This document shows positions 12,581 through 25,735 of a stretch of 64,000 nucleotides of DNA, piece by piece. This DNA is from Panorpa germanica. Taxonomy: Eukaryota > Arthropoda > Insecta > Mecoptera > Panorpidae. The notes under the pieces are model-generated. The model did not search any database and was not told the origin of the DNA. It saw only the letters and a list, made by a program, of their open reading frames with translations. The stretch is taken from contig OY783209.1 of NCBI GenBank assembly GCA_963678705.1, positions 3,658,001-3,722,000 on the forward strand, read 5' to 3'. Position 1 is the first letter of the stretch; the number at the start of each line of letters is the position of its first letter. A program made the position numbers and the translations under genes.

Positions 12581-14919
12581 TTGAGTTGTAGAATGATTTA
12601 TGAAAGAATTAGGCCACTTAATATTACTTAAAGGTATTGATCTATAATCTTATATTTTAGAGCGGGTATAAGTACTCTAATTTAAAAATGTAGGTCTTTG
12701 AAAAAAGTCAAAATTGAACTACTTATGGACTATTATGTTGGAAAAATGGGGCCCATATTGCCAACATAAATAGGAAAGTTCAAAACATTTTTTTAACAAA
12801 TTTTGTACAAGACAGAGTAGAATCAGAAATTTTGCAAACCAGTCAAATTATAGTGTATTCAATGGAATCGACAATATTGCTTGGGATCCCATAAAAAGTA
12901 GAACGCCCCAATCTAATCCTATATAAACTTACTATAGTAGTAAAATAAATCTAGATTAGTATATGGAGCCCTTAATTCAACGCCACACAAAAGTAAAATG
13001 ACGAGAATGCAATGTTTTAGCATATTAAATGAGAATGTCTTACTTTATTTTAAAACAATGTACTCAGTTCTAACTGAAATAGATTTAATAATGCAACCAG
13101 CCACGGCCACCTATAAATATGCAAACCAGTTAAATCTTTTAATTGAAATTACTCCAACAAGTTTAGACACGCGGAAACTGGTGTCAGATATTGGAAACAA
13201 ACTGTAATTCAAACCTACAACAAAGAGGGAAAGAGGAACGAAGAGAAAGAGGTAAGAGTGCGCGGAGAGAGTGTAGATTGTATAGAAAGTTTTACTATTT
13301 TTATTGTAGTTTATACTTTAATGAAAATTTGTTTTGTTTTTATTTGGAAAACAGCTTGGAACTAAATGAATGCATACAGCATAGAGAACACTATAAAAGC
13401 AAAGGAGTGCAATCAGTCTGCAGTAGCTGATTGTTCTAAACCTGGCTCCTATCTATAACCGGTGTAACAAATGATGTATTTAGTTACAAACGAGATATGA
13501 TGTTTTCAGTTTGTATAGTACAAACTTTTAAATCAAATACTTAATTAAATTTGTTTTAAAAGTTGATAGAAATAAAAAATTTATTGGTTTATATGTCAAC
13601 TGGTTATTTACGCCACAAGTCCGATATCGCACACGCGTTCATGTGTCGGCAAATTGCATGCGACACAACTTAAGAAAATAAGTATGTTAAATATTAAGTA
13701 TAGATATAAAATAACGAGAGTGATGCAGTAAAACTTTTCATTATAAATGTTTAATTACTTTCTCTTCAATATACATCCCTCGCTTATCTCTAAACATCCA
13801 TTGGTTTAAAGTGTCAATAACTATTTAAAGTTGGTTCACTAAAAATTAAAAATTAAAAAAAGAAATAGGTTTTTTTACAAACGAAGATCACTGTCAGATT
13901 AATATGTCTACAGATACGGCGGCAATCGAAAGAGAAGGGTTTACGCTAGACATCTGTCAGTCGAATGAGTTTGGCGCATGCGTAGTAGCATCAGTCTCGT
14001 TGAGAAATAGCCACATCTCGTATGCCAATTGCTACACTACAGCGTTTGCTATTTAAATATTAAAACGTTTCATCTATATGTGAACATTATAATTCTAGGA
14101 AAATGGAAATGGAAAATGGATTACGAATCTCAACAATGGAAACACGTTTTGAATCGTAAGCTTAAAGCATCTCGGTTGACTTACTTATTGTAATACATAG
14201 CACACAGCACGCTACTCCTACATGCCACACTATATAACGTATACGTAAACGATGTTACTTATAACGTTACATAAAGAATGTATTTCATTTCTGTTACTAT
14301 AAATCTTCTAAAGTTTCTGCTTGAAAAACTAGCCAATATTTATATTGTATATTTTTTAGTTCAACTCTTTCCAAACCAAAGCTTTTCTGAGGTTTTTAGA
14401 GGGTTGGTGGTTGGGAAATGCAAAGCGTAATAGAAGTTCCGCTGTCTGCAGTAAGAATGCTCGCAAGATCACATAGACCAAGACTAAGAACAAGAAGAAA
14501 ACCATTATTGCGGTTGTTTGCTTTTCTTTTGTTTTATCTCTTAAGATTTTGTGTATATTTTAAGAAGCTGATTATAAATTACTATTTTGTGGAATTAATA
14601 TATATGCAGTGGTGTCCGCAGATTTAGTATTCAAGTTTTAATTTCATATTGTAATATATTATCAGTAGAATAGTTTTTGTTCTCTATGCCATGGACGCTC
14701 ATGGTGTTTATGATAATTCTGATATTAAAGAAGTTGGATTCGTGGAAAACTCATGCATAGATTTTTGTTAACAATACTATAATAGCCCCGTGAAGAGAAA
14801 AAAGAAAGGTTACCTTCTCTCGGATATATTATTATTGAATTGATCCTTAACAGGAAAGACAAATTTAATATTTAGTAGGGGTATGGGGGGGGACTTCTTT
14901 TTCATTTTTTTTATATTTA
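12581..14919. other. Intergenic, no gene supported
   Basis: Short open frames at 12998-13207, 13191-13430 and 14418-14627 show no domain, paralogue or convincing composition. No repeat longer than a few units was recognised. Confidence 0.55.
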
Positions 14920-15503
14920 TATTATTGTACAACATATTAAGTTTATTGTGTGAAAAGTTGAAGTCGATTGAAGTAAAACTGTCGAAGATAGAGAGTTTTA
15001 AGTCTTCACCTCTCTGGTCTGCTTTCGTGTTACTTTGAAACTTTTAAATGCGGTTTCTCATACTTAGCTTTTTCAGAGTCAGTGCCCTCTCTAGCTCAAA
15101 ATCTACTGGACCGATTCTTTTTAAATTGCGCACTCTTTCTTTACATAAATGCCGAAATAACCCTGTCGAGTTTTTTATTTTAACGTATTTTAAAATAACA
15201 AAATTTCTAAACTGTAAAAATAAAAAATCAATAGAAAAACTCGACAGGGTTACCTGCACAAACTTATCAACTAATGAAATCATTTTGATTTTTTGAATTC
15301 AGAAAATCCAGTGATGAGTTATGAGTGGCACCGCAATGTTACTTTTTTTGTGACGTGTGCGGAGATTCGCTGTCAATGCCTCATTTCTTGATATTTATTT
15401 ATGAAAATTTCACAAATTATTCTTCAAATGTCATTTTATCATGTAGTAATTATAGAAATAATTATATATTAATTGTGTCGTTAGAAAACATTATCAAAAA
15501 TAT
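14920..15503 (+). repeat. Interspersed repeat family A, copy 2
   Basis: Collinear with 172-830 along its whole length. The internal inverted repeat is near perfect here: CCCTGTCGAG at 15160-15170 is matched by its complement at 15239-15249. This explains why both strands are open for about 80 codons at 15044-15296, so those frames are not genes. Confidence 0.8.
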
Positions 15504-15544
15504 GTTTTTTTTTATCGTTTTGACATTGCAATGAAACAGACATG

Positions 15545-15599
15545 ACAGAACCTCTTTTAAACATGAGTCACAGCTGAACTCTCGTAATTTGAACTATAC
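15545..15599. repeat. Repeat family D, right-end fragment
   Basis: Contains AACCTCTTTTAA followed by GAACTCTCGTAATTTGAACT, matching the right end of the complete D copies at 30470-30681 and 40905-41122 (the latter in reverse). The left part is absent. Confidence 0.6.
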
Positions 15600-18500
15600 G
15601 GCAGGAATATCCGAATATAATATTTATCGTAAATTCCTATTCCAAATTAATAGTTTTTAGCCGTTTAATAATTGTACAAAGTTTTGAATTATTAATTACA
15701 ACTAATTAATAATTCAGAGCATGATATAACTCATATTAAAAGTTGAAAATAATTAAAACTGTATAATCTGACTCTGTCGACTCCACGCTGGGGCGGTGCT
15801 GTGTACTTCGGTGCTAATTATTATAGAAGGAAACTAGTTACCGGAAGTACTCTAGTCTACTCCCTCCCTACGTGTAATGATTGTTATGAATTTATTATTA
15901 TTTTGTTCTACTTTCAACATTGTAGTTTCATTTTAGAAAACATTGCTTCCTGATAATAATACCTGTTATGCAGGTGAAGATGGCGCTTGGTGTTTGTGCA
16001 GAAGTTATATTGGAGTTTCTGCTTGAATATAGATACATATTTCTTTATTGTTTATTTGCTAAAATGTATCTAAGACCTACACCCCATTGAGGAATAATTC
16101 CACAAGGAAAAAACGCGAACACATGGAAACATATAAACATGCACACACCATCGGTTTTAATTATAGGTAGAAAAAACATCTGTAGATATCTATAAAAATC
16201 ACAGCGGTGCAGACAGGTTTTTTCCTTATCTTTCTTTGTAAAACATATAGTTGAATGTGGACACACGCACTACGGAAACCATATACTGTTATCACCGTAT
16301 CTCTTTGGAAGAAGTTTGCATCTGTTGCTGCATCTCCTTGAACATCCACTAATATTACATGGTAAATAAATACAACAGTATAAAACTAAGCTAAGTACTG
16401 CATATAAACTCAGATGAATTTATCCGCAGTTGTGTGCTAGGTAAGTTTTAGTATTATTCCTTAATGGAATTTTGGCCTTATATACATTTTAGCAAATAGA
16501 AAATGAAAAAATATGTATCTATGTCTATGCAGATGTTTATTAAATGTAACTGAATAATAGTTAAAAGTACATAGCTTTACTTTTTAACAATTGCTTGTTA
16601 TAATAAACAACGCTTTGTGTCAAAATCTGCTATCCATTCCGTCATTGCAAGCTAGTTGATGTATCTAATATGGTTCCACTGAACCACTTACAATTCGAAG
16701 ATAAAATCACCAAAATGCGTGTAACCAAAAAGAAAACTACATGTAGTTTTTAATGGCCCATGTAGTTTATTTTGTATTTTACTGACCCAATTATTTATAA
16801 TACAGTTACATTTTTAACAGCCTCAAATCCAGGACTGCTGTATCCTTGTTAAACATCTAAAACATCTCTGAGTATCTAAACACACTATTATAGAGGGGTA
16901 GTAGTTACACTAATACGCCAATGCTACCCTAAAAAGAGGTCGGAGGGAGGAAGCCTTATGTTATAGTACGTTTACCAGTTATAAAAGCTTTCCGGAAGTA
17001 GAAGTAAATCCAAACGTAAAATCAGAACTAACTATGCGTTTGTTTACTACCCTTAATACCCCCACTACTACCACATAAGGGTTATTTTGATAGGATATTG
17101 CTGGATTAACGGAGTTCTTAGTAACTATTAAGGGATTACCTATACACGAGTATGCCAGAGTTCAAATACAAAAAACAAACACAATCTAATGAGTCACTAA
17201 ACCTAGACTAATTATTTTTTATTTTCCATTGCATCTTATTTGTTTCACTAGAAATTTATTTTCTTGAATTGTAAAGTGTGTCATTACTATAGAATTTCTT
17301 TATTTTTTAGTGAATGTAACCAATTTAATTAGAAGAGCTTGTAAATGCAAGATTCTGTTTCTTCTTTGATTAAAACTATTCTTCTAGTTCTCTATAGAAG
17401 GAGAGAAACTTTAATGCAGCTCTTCTGCAATTCTGTTTGATTGAATCGTTCAAGAATGTGGAATAGAAAATGTGGTTTATATAAATACAAGAAAAATGGA
17501 ACATTCTAAATGTACTCGTTCTACCAGTAGCGCAGTGCATGTATCTACTCTATTAAAGAGATGTATGTAGTACGAAAAATTCTATTTCCGGTAGTTGCAA
17601 TGGAATATGGTACAATATTTCTTTTTAATTTAAGTAGTCTCAGAAAACTCAAAGATGTTACAGACTACCAATTTTATGTAGAGTCTGAGACGGTTTCAAC
17701 TCCAAGGTCATGTTCACCTAAAGTTATTTTATTTTGGTTAAATTTGATTCAAGTTTATGTTAGTTAAAAACTGGAGCACTTTTTGAAATTTTTCTTGATT
17801 GACTCCAAGCTTGTCTTTGGTTCACCAATGACGCTGTGTTATGACGTCACATGTAATACAAAATGAAGAGAAGGTTTAAAAAAAAGTCATTTCCTAAACA
17901 GTACAAAATATTAAAAAAAAAATTATTATTTGAAATATATAACAAGAGCGAAGAACAGAGAGGGGAATGGTTAAAAATACCAGGCAATTTGTGTGACCTA
18001 ATTTATGGATGATAAAGGAACTCTTAAAAATGTAATAATCCTTAAAAATATTTTCTTAAAAAATTTAATGAGTATACCAATGCACAAGAGGGTATATTTA
18101 ATTTTCCAAAAACAGTAAAATAAATCTAAAAACGTTATATATTAGATAAAATCGTTAAACGAGTAGAAAACGAGTAAGAGGGATAATATATTTTTATGAT
18201 TTACTACGTTATTGCATTGTATAGTATCCACAAATAATTTCCCATGTCTCTAGCTTACAAAGTTCAAATTTCAAACATCAACGTGACACCTACGTAGAAT
18301 GGCGGTAAATTCAAAACAGTCACTTCTTATTGATACACCCTTACAAAAAAAAAACACGAACAAATTACAAAACTAAATAATTTTGTTTCAAGTTCTACTG
18401 TGACATAAAAATAAACAGGTGCTCAAGTAATTATAAATCATAACCGTAAAGTGTCAACATCTAATTGAAAATATAAAACTTGAAGTAAAGTAAATATAAA

Positions 18501-20399
18501 ACTTCAACAAGGAATTTGTTCACTAGTTCCAGGGGGGTTGCAGTGCCACGGGAAGACGTTCTAGGGGGTGGTTTAGCTAGTAATGATGGCTGCAATGAAT
18601 AATCGATTAATGAAGTACATCTGTCTGTTCACATCGTTTGTACTTTGAATTATAGACGTCAAGTATTGACGGAGTCGAAAAACGAATTAATGAAAAAATA
18701 ATGACAGGGTTATTAATTGTGCTTTAATTATGGTAAATACAATTATCTGCGGGTGCTCTAATAATACGTGGTAAGAACTTAAATATAACAGAAGGTAGGC
18801 GGACTATTTAAAGGTTTTTACAGTCTGGACAAGAAGAGTCGTTATACATACAAAACCGTATATACGTACGTAAATTATTACTTCAAATCGTTTTATATAA
18901 AGTAAGTTATAATTAACACCAGTAGAATGTTTAATCACCTATGTCCTAACTGTTCATTTACTTTTCTAAGACATTACAATTATTTCAATATTCATTTATT
19001 GTTACAAACTTATAATTTTATACACCACGTTCTTTGTCGCTAGTAGCGTTATCGTAACACGCCGTTTCATTGTTGTTTTGATAGAATTACTTACTTCCAA
19101 CCAGGGTACTATCACATAGAGTAAAATTATTGGACATGGAATAAACCGCTTTAGGCGACCCCTGTTGGAATATTATATCTATATGAACTAATATTTTCGG
19201 CGACTCAACATCTGAAGAGAAGGAAAGGTGAAGGGAGTGAAGTGTAAACATTTTGAAGTGTACTCCTTTCACCCTTCCTTCTCCCTCTCTTTCTCTTTTT
19301 TTTGGTCTAAAGTTGTAAAAGAATTCATTGAAAATGAAAAATAATATACCTGGATCTGAATTTTTTTAATACCTAGTTCTAAAATATGCTCTTTTTGAGA
19401 GTGTACCCTAGAAGCGGAAAAGTGTTTCATACAACTTTTAAGGAAGATTCAAAATGTGCAACAACGAATATAGAAAACGGCTTAATATTTAGCGTCAAAA
19501 CAATATTAGTTCATTGACTACTACCTGGGTGTTAAATGAAATGTCACCCGAGATACTTGAGGACCTGATTCGACCCTGAGAGCATTATTAGCGTTTGCCT
19601 GACAACGACTTCCTTGTCAGAAAAAGTATTGTCCTGTAAGGTTATCTCGTTCGAGAAATTATAAGAACATATCGGGTTGTCATGAGATTATCCTGATCGA
19701 AACGTACCCGACAGGGGCCTTGTCATTTCCTCATCATTTGTCATTTGAACCGCTGTATTACATACATCTATAAAATGTGTAATAAAGGCTAAAAGAGATG
19801 TTATTTATAGTATATACGTACACAGTCCTACTAAAATTCTCAAAGACTACAAACACGTTTATATTCACCCCAAATAAACTATTTTATAAAATAGCTAGCA
19901 TCCCTTAAGTTATAACTAAATATATAAATTAAAGAATATCGAGAAACACAGTACTACATCAAGTTATGGGCCATTTCGACTGTATCAGTAATTCTCACAG
20001 AGTAATTTACACCGGTTAGTTTACTTCTATCTGGCAACCAGAATGTATAGCATTCATCCCCCGCAGATCCCCACAACCCGCCTCTGGTGATAAATACAAG
20101 TTTGTTGACCATCCACCCAAACATTACGAGTAAAATAAATGGCGAAAAGAGAAAGATAGTCGAAAACATTAAAGGAAGAAGATAGGGAAGAAGAAAAGTA
20201 GGGGAAGTTATTAGACCACTACTAAGTATTATAGTAACAAATATCATCCATAAGTAAAAGGACTCTTATCGTAAATCGGCTGTTGAATGGAAAAAGGATT
20301 TTGTGGTAGAAACGGAGGATGAAGATGAGGATGAAGCTGATGAAAAGAAAGTAAAAGTTTTTATCTAGGATTTTTTTTTTAAAATACCACCAGATATTG
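15600..20399. other. Intergenic, no gene supported
   Basis: A+T-rich sequence with no recognisable gene, RNA or repeat copy. Minus-strand open frames at 16045-16349 and 19954-20247 are short, hydrophobic and without domains. Confidence 0.55.
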
Positions 20400-21453
20400 A
20401 CCACTACGATTGATGTTAACAAATGTATATTGGCGTTTTTATTTTAATAAATATCTAAATATTCACGGAGATATAGCAATTAAAATTTCGAATTATAGTT
20501 TTAGCGCTAGAGATGTCGGCCATATTTATGACGTAACATGTCTGTATTATTAACGGTAGTTCAGTTATTTTTTCTATGGATAAGAATTCTGTGTTGAATG
20601 TTCTATAACATTGAATCCGTTTAATAATTGACCAGCGACAAAATGACTTTTTTAATTGTTAATATCTCCTAACGTATAAGGAGTTGTTAAAAAATAATTG
20701 TACATTTGAGGTTCTAGTAACCAACTTTATCAATAGGGTGTTTGGTAGCAAGGTGCAAAGCCTTAAGGGGATGATAGTTGACACCATTTAGAACATTTTG
20801 AGCCATACATGTCTTAGCCGAAGTCTGCTTATTTATTTTTTACTGCTATTTTTATGTTATTTTTTTAAAAACATAATTTCTGACAGTTAAATGCCAACAT
20901 TGGCCCAATTTAAGTTTATATGTTAAATGTTTTATTTTTTGGCGTTTGTCAGATGTGTGCCTAATCTAATAAAACAAGTTTCAAGAATCTGCGTTATTTA
21001 AAAAAAATACTAGACACTTTTGAAGTTGTAAAAACTTTTAAAATTAAAAAAAGGTGCTGCAGTTTATGGCATTTAGAAAAATAAATAAAATAGCCTCGAT
21101 CGTACAAACATGCTCGGTTATTGGCCTTTCTTTAAAGGTATCATTTAGACTTATATTTTTTAAAATAACGTATTATTAGATTAGGTACACATCTGACAAA
21201 CGCCAAAAAATAAAAAAATTAACATACCAACTTAAATTGGGCCAATGTTGGCATATAAATGCCAGAAATTATGTTTTTATAAAAATAATATAAAAACAGC
21301 AGTAAAAAATAAATAAGCAGACTTTGGCTAAGACATGTATGGCTCAAAATGTTCTGAATGGTGTCAACTATCATCCCCTTAAGGCTTTGCACCTTGCTAC
21401 TAAACACACTGCATTGTTCAGTATTATAGAAATTAAGACATAGGACACAAACG
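20400..21453 (+). repeat. Repeat family B, copy split by a fold-back element
   Basis: The left part (20400-20737) carries GATGTTAACAAATGTATATT, CGGAGATATAGCAATTAAAA, TAGCGCTAGAGATGTCGGCC, ATGACGTAACATGTC and AATTGTTAATATCTCCTAAC. The right part (21408-21453) carries AGAAATTAAGACATAGGACA. Together they are collinear with 52579-53211, so the 670 bp between them is an insertion. The extreme left end of B is missing. Confidence 0.75.
20738..21407. mobile_element. Fold-back DNA element with 233-bp inverted arms
   Basis: Left arm 20738-20970 begins GTGTTTGGTAGCAAGGTGCA. Right arm 21175-21407, read in reverse complement, begins GTGTTTAGTAGCAAGGTGCA. The arms match with few differences for about 230 bp, ending GTCAGATGTGTRCCTAATCT. 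A roughly 204-bp unrelated spacer separates them. No transposase frame is present. The element lies inside a family B copy, so it is younger than that copy. A target-site duplication could not be resolved. Confidence 0.85.
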
Positions 21454-22978
21454 CATTGCGCTGACAACAAGGTTTCCAATATGTCGCAATGTGTCAACTG
21501 AATTATTTAAAGCTACAAAATGTTTACACATTAAATGAACAACCATTTAACAAAACCCATAAAAATCGGCTACAAACTCCAGACATAATCTATGTAGTTA
21601 TGGTCCCCATAAAATATTTTACATAAAATGTTACAGCTGCATAATATTAAAATTGCAGAAAGCTTTCGTCAAGAAATGCAGCAAAAATTTTATATAGCTG
21701 AAAAGATTTTAGCTTGAAAAGTATTTTTCGTTTTATGATCCTTTAGACTTCAGCAGTCTTTTGTTAATAATGTACATAAAAAGGACTTGTTTATATTTGA
21801 ATTTTCTTCAAGAAAAATTCAAATGTAAGAAGATTAAAATATTTCATGTTTTTTTCTGGAAAAATGCGGATAATGCTTTTGCTGCAACAGTTGGTAAAGG
21901 AAATTATTTATTACATGAAAAAATATGCTGTGTAATTGAGTAAAATGTAACGCCTGAAGTGAAACTTCTTTTTAATTCGTCCTTCGTCATTCTTTCTAAC
22001 GGTTATGACTGCTACTACTATCGTAAAGTTCTCTGTGTCTAATAATCCAATATCCCAGAGCCCCCAGACCTATGTCGCGTAAACGTTCTTAAAGATAATT
22101 AGAAAAAGGTACGGCTGTTGTTCAATATATTGTGAATTTAAGTCAGATACCGATGAAGACGCTGTGCATAGCTTCTATGTAGCATTTAGAGGGTTAGAGA
22201 GGGGTAGAAAGCGTCTGAAAAGACGCAAGAAGCAAAGAGACAAGATTATAACATTAACATTATAGATCATATATTTTCAAACATATATGAAACTCCGAAA
22301 CTATTTCAAACTATTTAAAGTTTCCAGTAACGGAAATAAATACTTAAAAGTTCTGATTTTTAAACGAATAAAAGTTTCTGTTTTCATAAAACAAAATACA
22401 AGTGAGTTATTGTATTGTGTGCATTGTTACCACACTTTACATCACTGTAGGTGATGTAGCCATAAAAGTAAATGTTTATTCTACGTCCGTAACAAATACA
22501 GGGTGGTTACTAAGTCACGAAAGTTTGTTTTTGTGTTCTGTAAATACAGTAACGAATTGGATAATTAAATGACTATACTTAAGAATTTTTTTAATGATAT
22601 TTTGAATTTCACGCTAAGCACTGTTATGTATATTTCTGTAGTTTCTAAAAGATTTAAATTTTGCTGGATAGAGGGTTTATGTCTGTAATAGAGTGATAGA
22701 GGGATAGAAGGGAAGAGGGACAGCGAAACGATAATAGAGGGTTTGTCGAGAGCAGACAAGGAATGCAAGAGGTGTGAGGGAGGTGCAGGCAAGAAGGAAG
22801 GAGTAGCAGGAAACGGTGAGAATGAGGGAGGAGTAGGGAACATGAATTAGAAGATCAAGAGAAGAAGAAGAAGAAGAAGAAGTAGAAAGTAATTTTGGAA
22901 GTAGTAAAAGTCTAGAATAGTTTAAATTTAGTTTTAAGTTTGAATTTATATAAGAATGAAATGTATTAGGAAATATAA
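21454..22978. other. Intergenic, no gene supported
   Basis: A+T-rich. The minus-strand open frames at 22565-22843 and 22677-23063 arise from a purine-rich tract and a GAA microsatellite and encode low-complexity peptides. Confidence 0.6.
22860..22882. repeat. GAA trinucleotide microsatellite
   Basis: Seven consecutive GAA units within a longer purine-rich tract (about 22680-22890). Confidence 0.8.
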
Positions 22979-23195
22979 TATAGTTCAAATTACGAGAGTT
23001 CGCCGGTAACACATGCTTAAAATAGGCTGTGTTGTATAAATGTACGATACAATAAAAAATCACTGTGTTACACGTTGCTTTATATTGAATATAGGAGCAA
23101 ATAAGATAAAATTCAATATCGTATTCTAATTTATACGGTTTTTATAACCTCTTTTGAGCATAACTCACCGCCCAAATTTCGTAATTTGAAGTATA
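22979..23195. mobile_element. MITE-like element family D, copy 1
   Basis: About 217 bp. The left end is TATAGTTCAAATTACGAGAG; the right end is an imperfect inverted copy ending TTTCGTAATTTGAAGTATA. It is collinear with 30470-30681, including AAATAAGATAAAATTCAATA and ATAACCTCTTTT near its right side. TA at both edges would suit a Tc1/mariner-type target duplication (inference). No ORF. Confidence 0.75.
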
Positions 23196-25009
23196 CTGTA
23201 GATTTAAAGCCGTAAGGCACACAATTAATATAATTAATTAATAATACTTAAAATTATTATATATTTTATATCATTTTAAGATAAAAAATAAAATTCATAT
23301 AGTTTCTATAGAGTCTAAGCGACGTACATCGACTGTCCAGGTCATTACTGAGACATCTAAAAATAAATTCGATTTTAAAATGCAGTTACATGTAAGAATG
23401 TACTCTTTATCTGATTCATTACTCGGATATGTCATAATCGGATATGCAAACAAAAAAATTATAATAAAGAAAAGTAAGTCGGATACTCAGGAATATTTTG
23501 GGGTAATGACAGGGCTGCCTAATAAATTGATGACCATGTAAAAGAGATATTTGCTAAACATCTCTCCTAAATATTTAAGCCGACTCTGTTTTATCCAAAC
23601 ACCAAAAACTATCATCTCTAGCACCATCTCCGTACCGTGAACACATACAGCAGCAGCATCAGCAGCGTGTCCGTGTCTCCGTGTCTGAATCTCTCCTTGT
23701 TTTATGATTCCTTCTTGGCTACTTCAGTAAGTCTGAAGAAGTATTAATGCTTCTTATCTTAAGAAATGTTTTGTGTCAGAAGTCAGAACTAAAGGACTAA
23801 AAGTGATATATGAATGTGTTTAAACATCCTTTTCCAACGAACTTTTACTTCTACACTCACTTCCAATATATTTACAAAAGTAAATAAATTTCTTCTGGAA
23901 TATATTCGCATTGGGTATAGTTATAAGTATGGCTTTGGCCGCCCGAAAATGGATTCCTATGCTAATTCAAAACGACATTTCATTTTTATAGTTATAATAC
24001 TTTTAACGTTAAAATTTTGTTCGATTACCATCTAAGAAGCTTTAAGATATACTCGTATGGGAATAAGAAAGGGAATGGGAACGAGTGGGGAGATCTTTTA
24101 TGCAAACTCTTTTATGTGTTTATTTATTTGCATCGCTTATATGTATGTGTGGAAGGTCGTAAAATTTTGCTGAGTATGTGGGAGAAGCAACTATGAGAAC
24201 TATAAAAGATCTATGAGAAAGGGAAATTATAAACGTGGAGAAAAATAATGTTATAAGAAGAAAAAAGGTTATACTCTTAATTTACCGCAATGACTTACGT
24301 TATTTACGAGAAACGTTTTCCAGATTCGTGAATTAATCTAGTTTTCCCATGAACATTGACAGTTTTAAAATCAAATTTTATTATTGATTTCATTGAAATA
24401 AATGTAAGAGTAACAAACATTATCTTTTATTTACTGATCGAAGGATCCGTACAGCATCCGTGGTTGTAGACAACTGAACAGTGGACCGACCGACCGACTA
24501 ACTGGACTGGACCTAGTTTAACAATAAAATTGAATGTGTTATGTCCAACGGCTGGTACATTGTCTCCATTGAATGCTGACTCCACTGTCTGAACGACCAT
24601 AGCTGTCTAACTTCAATCTGTTGTCCCGTCCTTCATACTCTTCCATAAAATGGCGATCATAATAACAATATGGCGGAATTATCTCCACAGCTATGTTCAT
24701 ACGAATATGTGTTAAAGATAGAAAATAAAATGTGTTAAATTATTTTTATGTGGTAAAGACTGAACAATCAGCAAAGAGTGACGACACAATGCAGGGCACG
24801 AATTCGCAATGCATTATGGTAGAACATAAAGACAGTTTTTATTGACTATTATTGTTATTAGAGCGGCGAAAAATCTCTCAAATTGAGGAGCACGTTGCAA
24901 GCCTATGATATTGTTATTATTATCATCTATTTTGGATTATTATAATCTGCAAAATTTCAAGCACAGCTTTATGAATCTTTTAGGGGTTGGTTGGCGATGC
25001 TGTGGTAAT
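23196..25009. other. Intergenic, no gene supported
   Basis: Includes a moderately G+C-rich section at about 24440-24680 with a small GACC tandem (near 24484). No domain, RNA gene or repeat copy was recognised. Confidence 0.5.
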
Positions 25010-25575
25010 TAAAAGCATATGTCAAACCGTGTATCGTACCTCTATAGAATTTTTAACAATAGCAAAACAGGGGATTCTATCTTAATCTTAATATATATAA
25101 ATTACGTGTCACGTTGTTTGTCCGTGTTTGTCCGCGATGGACTCCTAAACTACTTAACCGATTTTAATCAAATTTGTACACCGTGTGCAGTTTGATCCAA
25201 CTTGAAAGATAGGATAGCTTACATCTCAATTTATGATTGCAATATTATCTTATTGCAAATTCTTTGTCTATTAATTATCTGTTAGCTCCAAACGATTGTA
25301 AAAGATGGCGACATCTGTTGACTAGATTGAGTAAATATTCAATAGATGGCGCTATGTAATGTAATATGACAAAAACGTTACTCACAGCAACGCGTGGCCG
25401 GGACAGCTCGTTGTGTTATATTTGATTATATGTATGTATTTAAATACTTTTCAATAGTATTCGTAAACATCTCTGTTGATGAAACCAGCAAAGCCTTGCG
25501 ACCGAGAAATCTAGTCGCTGAATATATGCTCAAAACCAGTTTCAAATCAGTTTAGTTATGTTCGTGCCGTGTTTT
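25010..25575 (+). repeat. Repeat family G, copy split by a Helitron-like insert
   Basis: The flanking parts match 48385-48650: TCTATAGAATTTTTAACAAT on the left, and ATGTATGTATTTAAATACTT, CTCAAAACCAGTTT and TCGTGCCGTG on the right. The copy is interrupted at 25081-25411. I do not know the identity of family G. Confidence 0.65.
25081..25411 (+). mobile_element. Non-autonomous Helitron-like insert, 331 bp
   Basis: The boundaries come from the uninterrupted family G copy at 48421-48475, where TTTTAT joins directly to TGTGTCG; here TTCTAT is followed by 331 bp and then TGTGTTA. The insert starts CTTAATCTTAATATATATAA and contains GTTTGTCCGCGATGGACTCC and TACTTAACCGATTTTAATC. It ends with the G+C-rich CAACGCGTGGCCGGGACAGC. 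That combination is, from general knowledge, characteristic of small Helitron/Helentron-type elements common in insects. Insertion between two T residues with no target duplication fits that class. No ORF. Confidence 0.65.
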
Positions 25576-25708
25576 ATTTCAATCGTAAACACGTTCGTTC
25601 TTTTACGTAACCGTTTAGTGTTTGACTTGTGACCTGTTTTGTTTACTGCCTCGAGTGTTATAATAACGTTTACTTTGTTACATAGTTGATTCATTTTTAT
25701 CTTTCCTA

Positions 25709-25735
25709 ACACACACACATATATATATATATATA
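25709..25735. repeat. AC/AT microsatellite
   Basis: ACACACACAC followed directly by an AT run. Confidence 0.85.

Noticed and set aside
15044-15296. Opposed open frames of 79 and 82 codons
   Set aside because: Both lie over the internal inverted repeat of family A copy 2 and are mirror products of it.
21219-21497. 92-codon minus-strand frame
   Set aside because: Lies mostly in the right arm of the fold-back element at 20738-21407.
22565-23063. Minus-strand frames of 92 and 128 codons
   Set aside because: Peptides are low-complexity (serine/proline/leucine) from a purine tract and GAA repeat, and the longer frame runs into a family D element.
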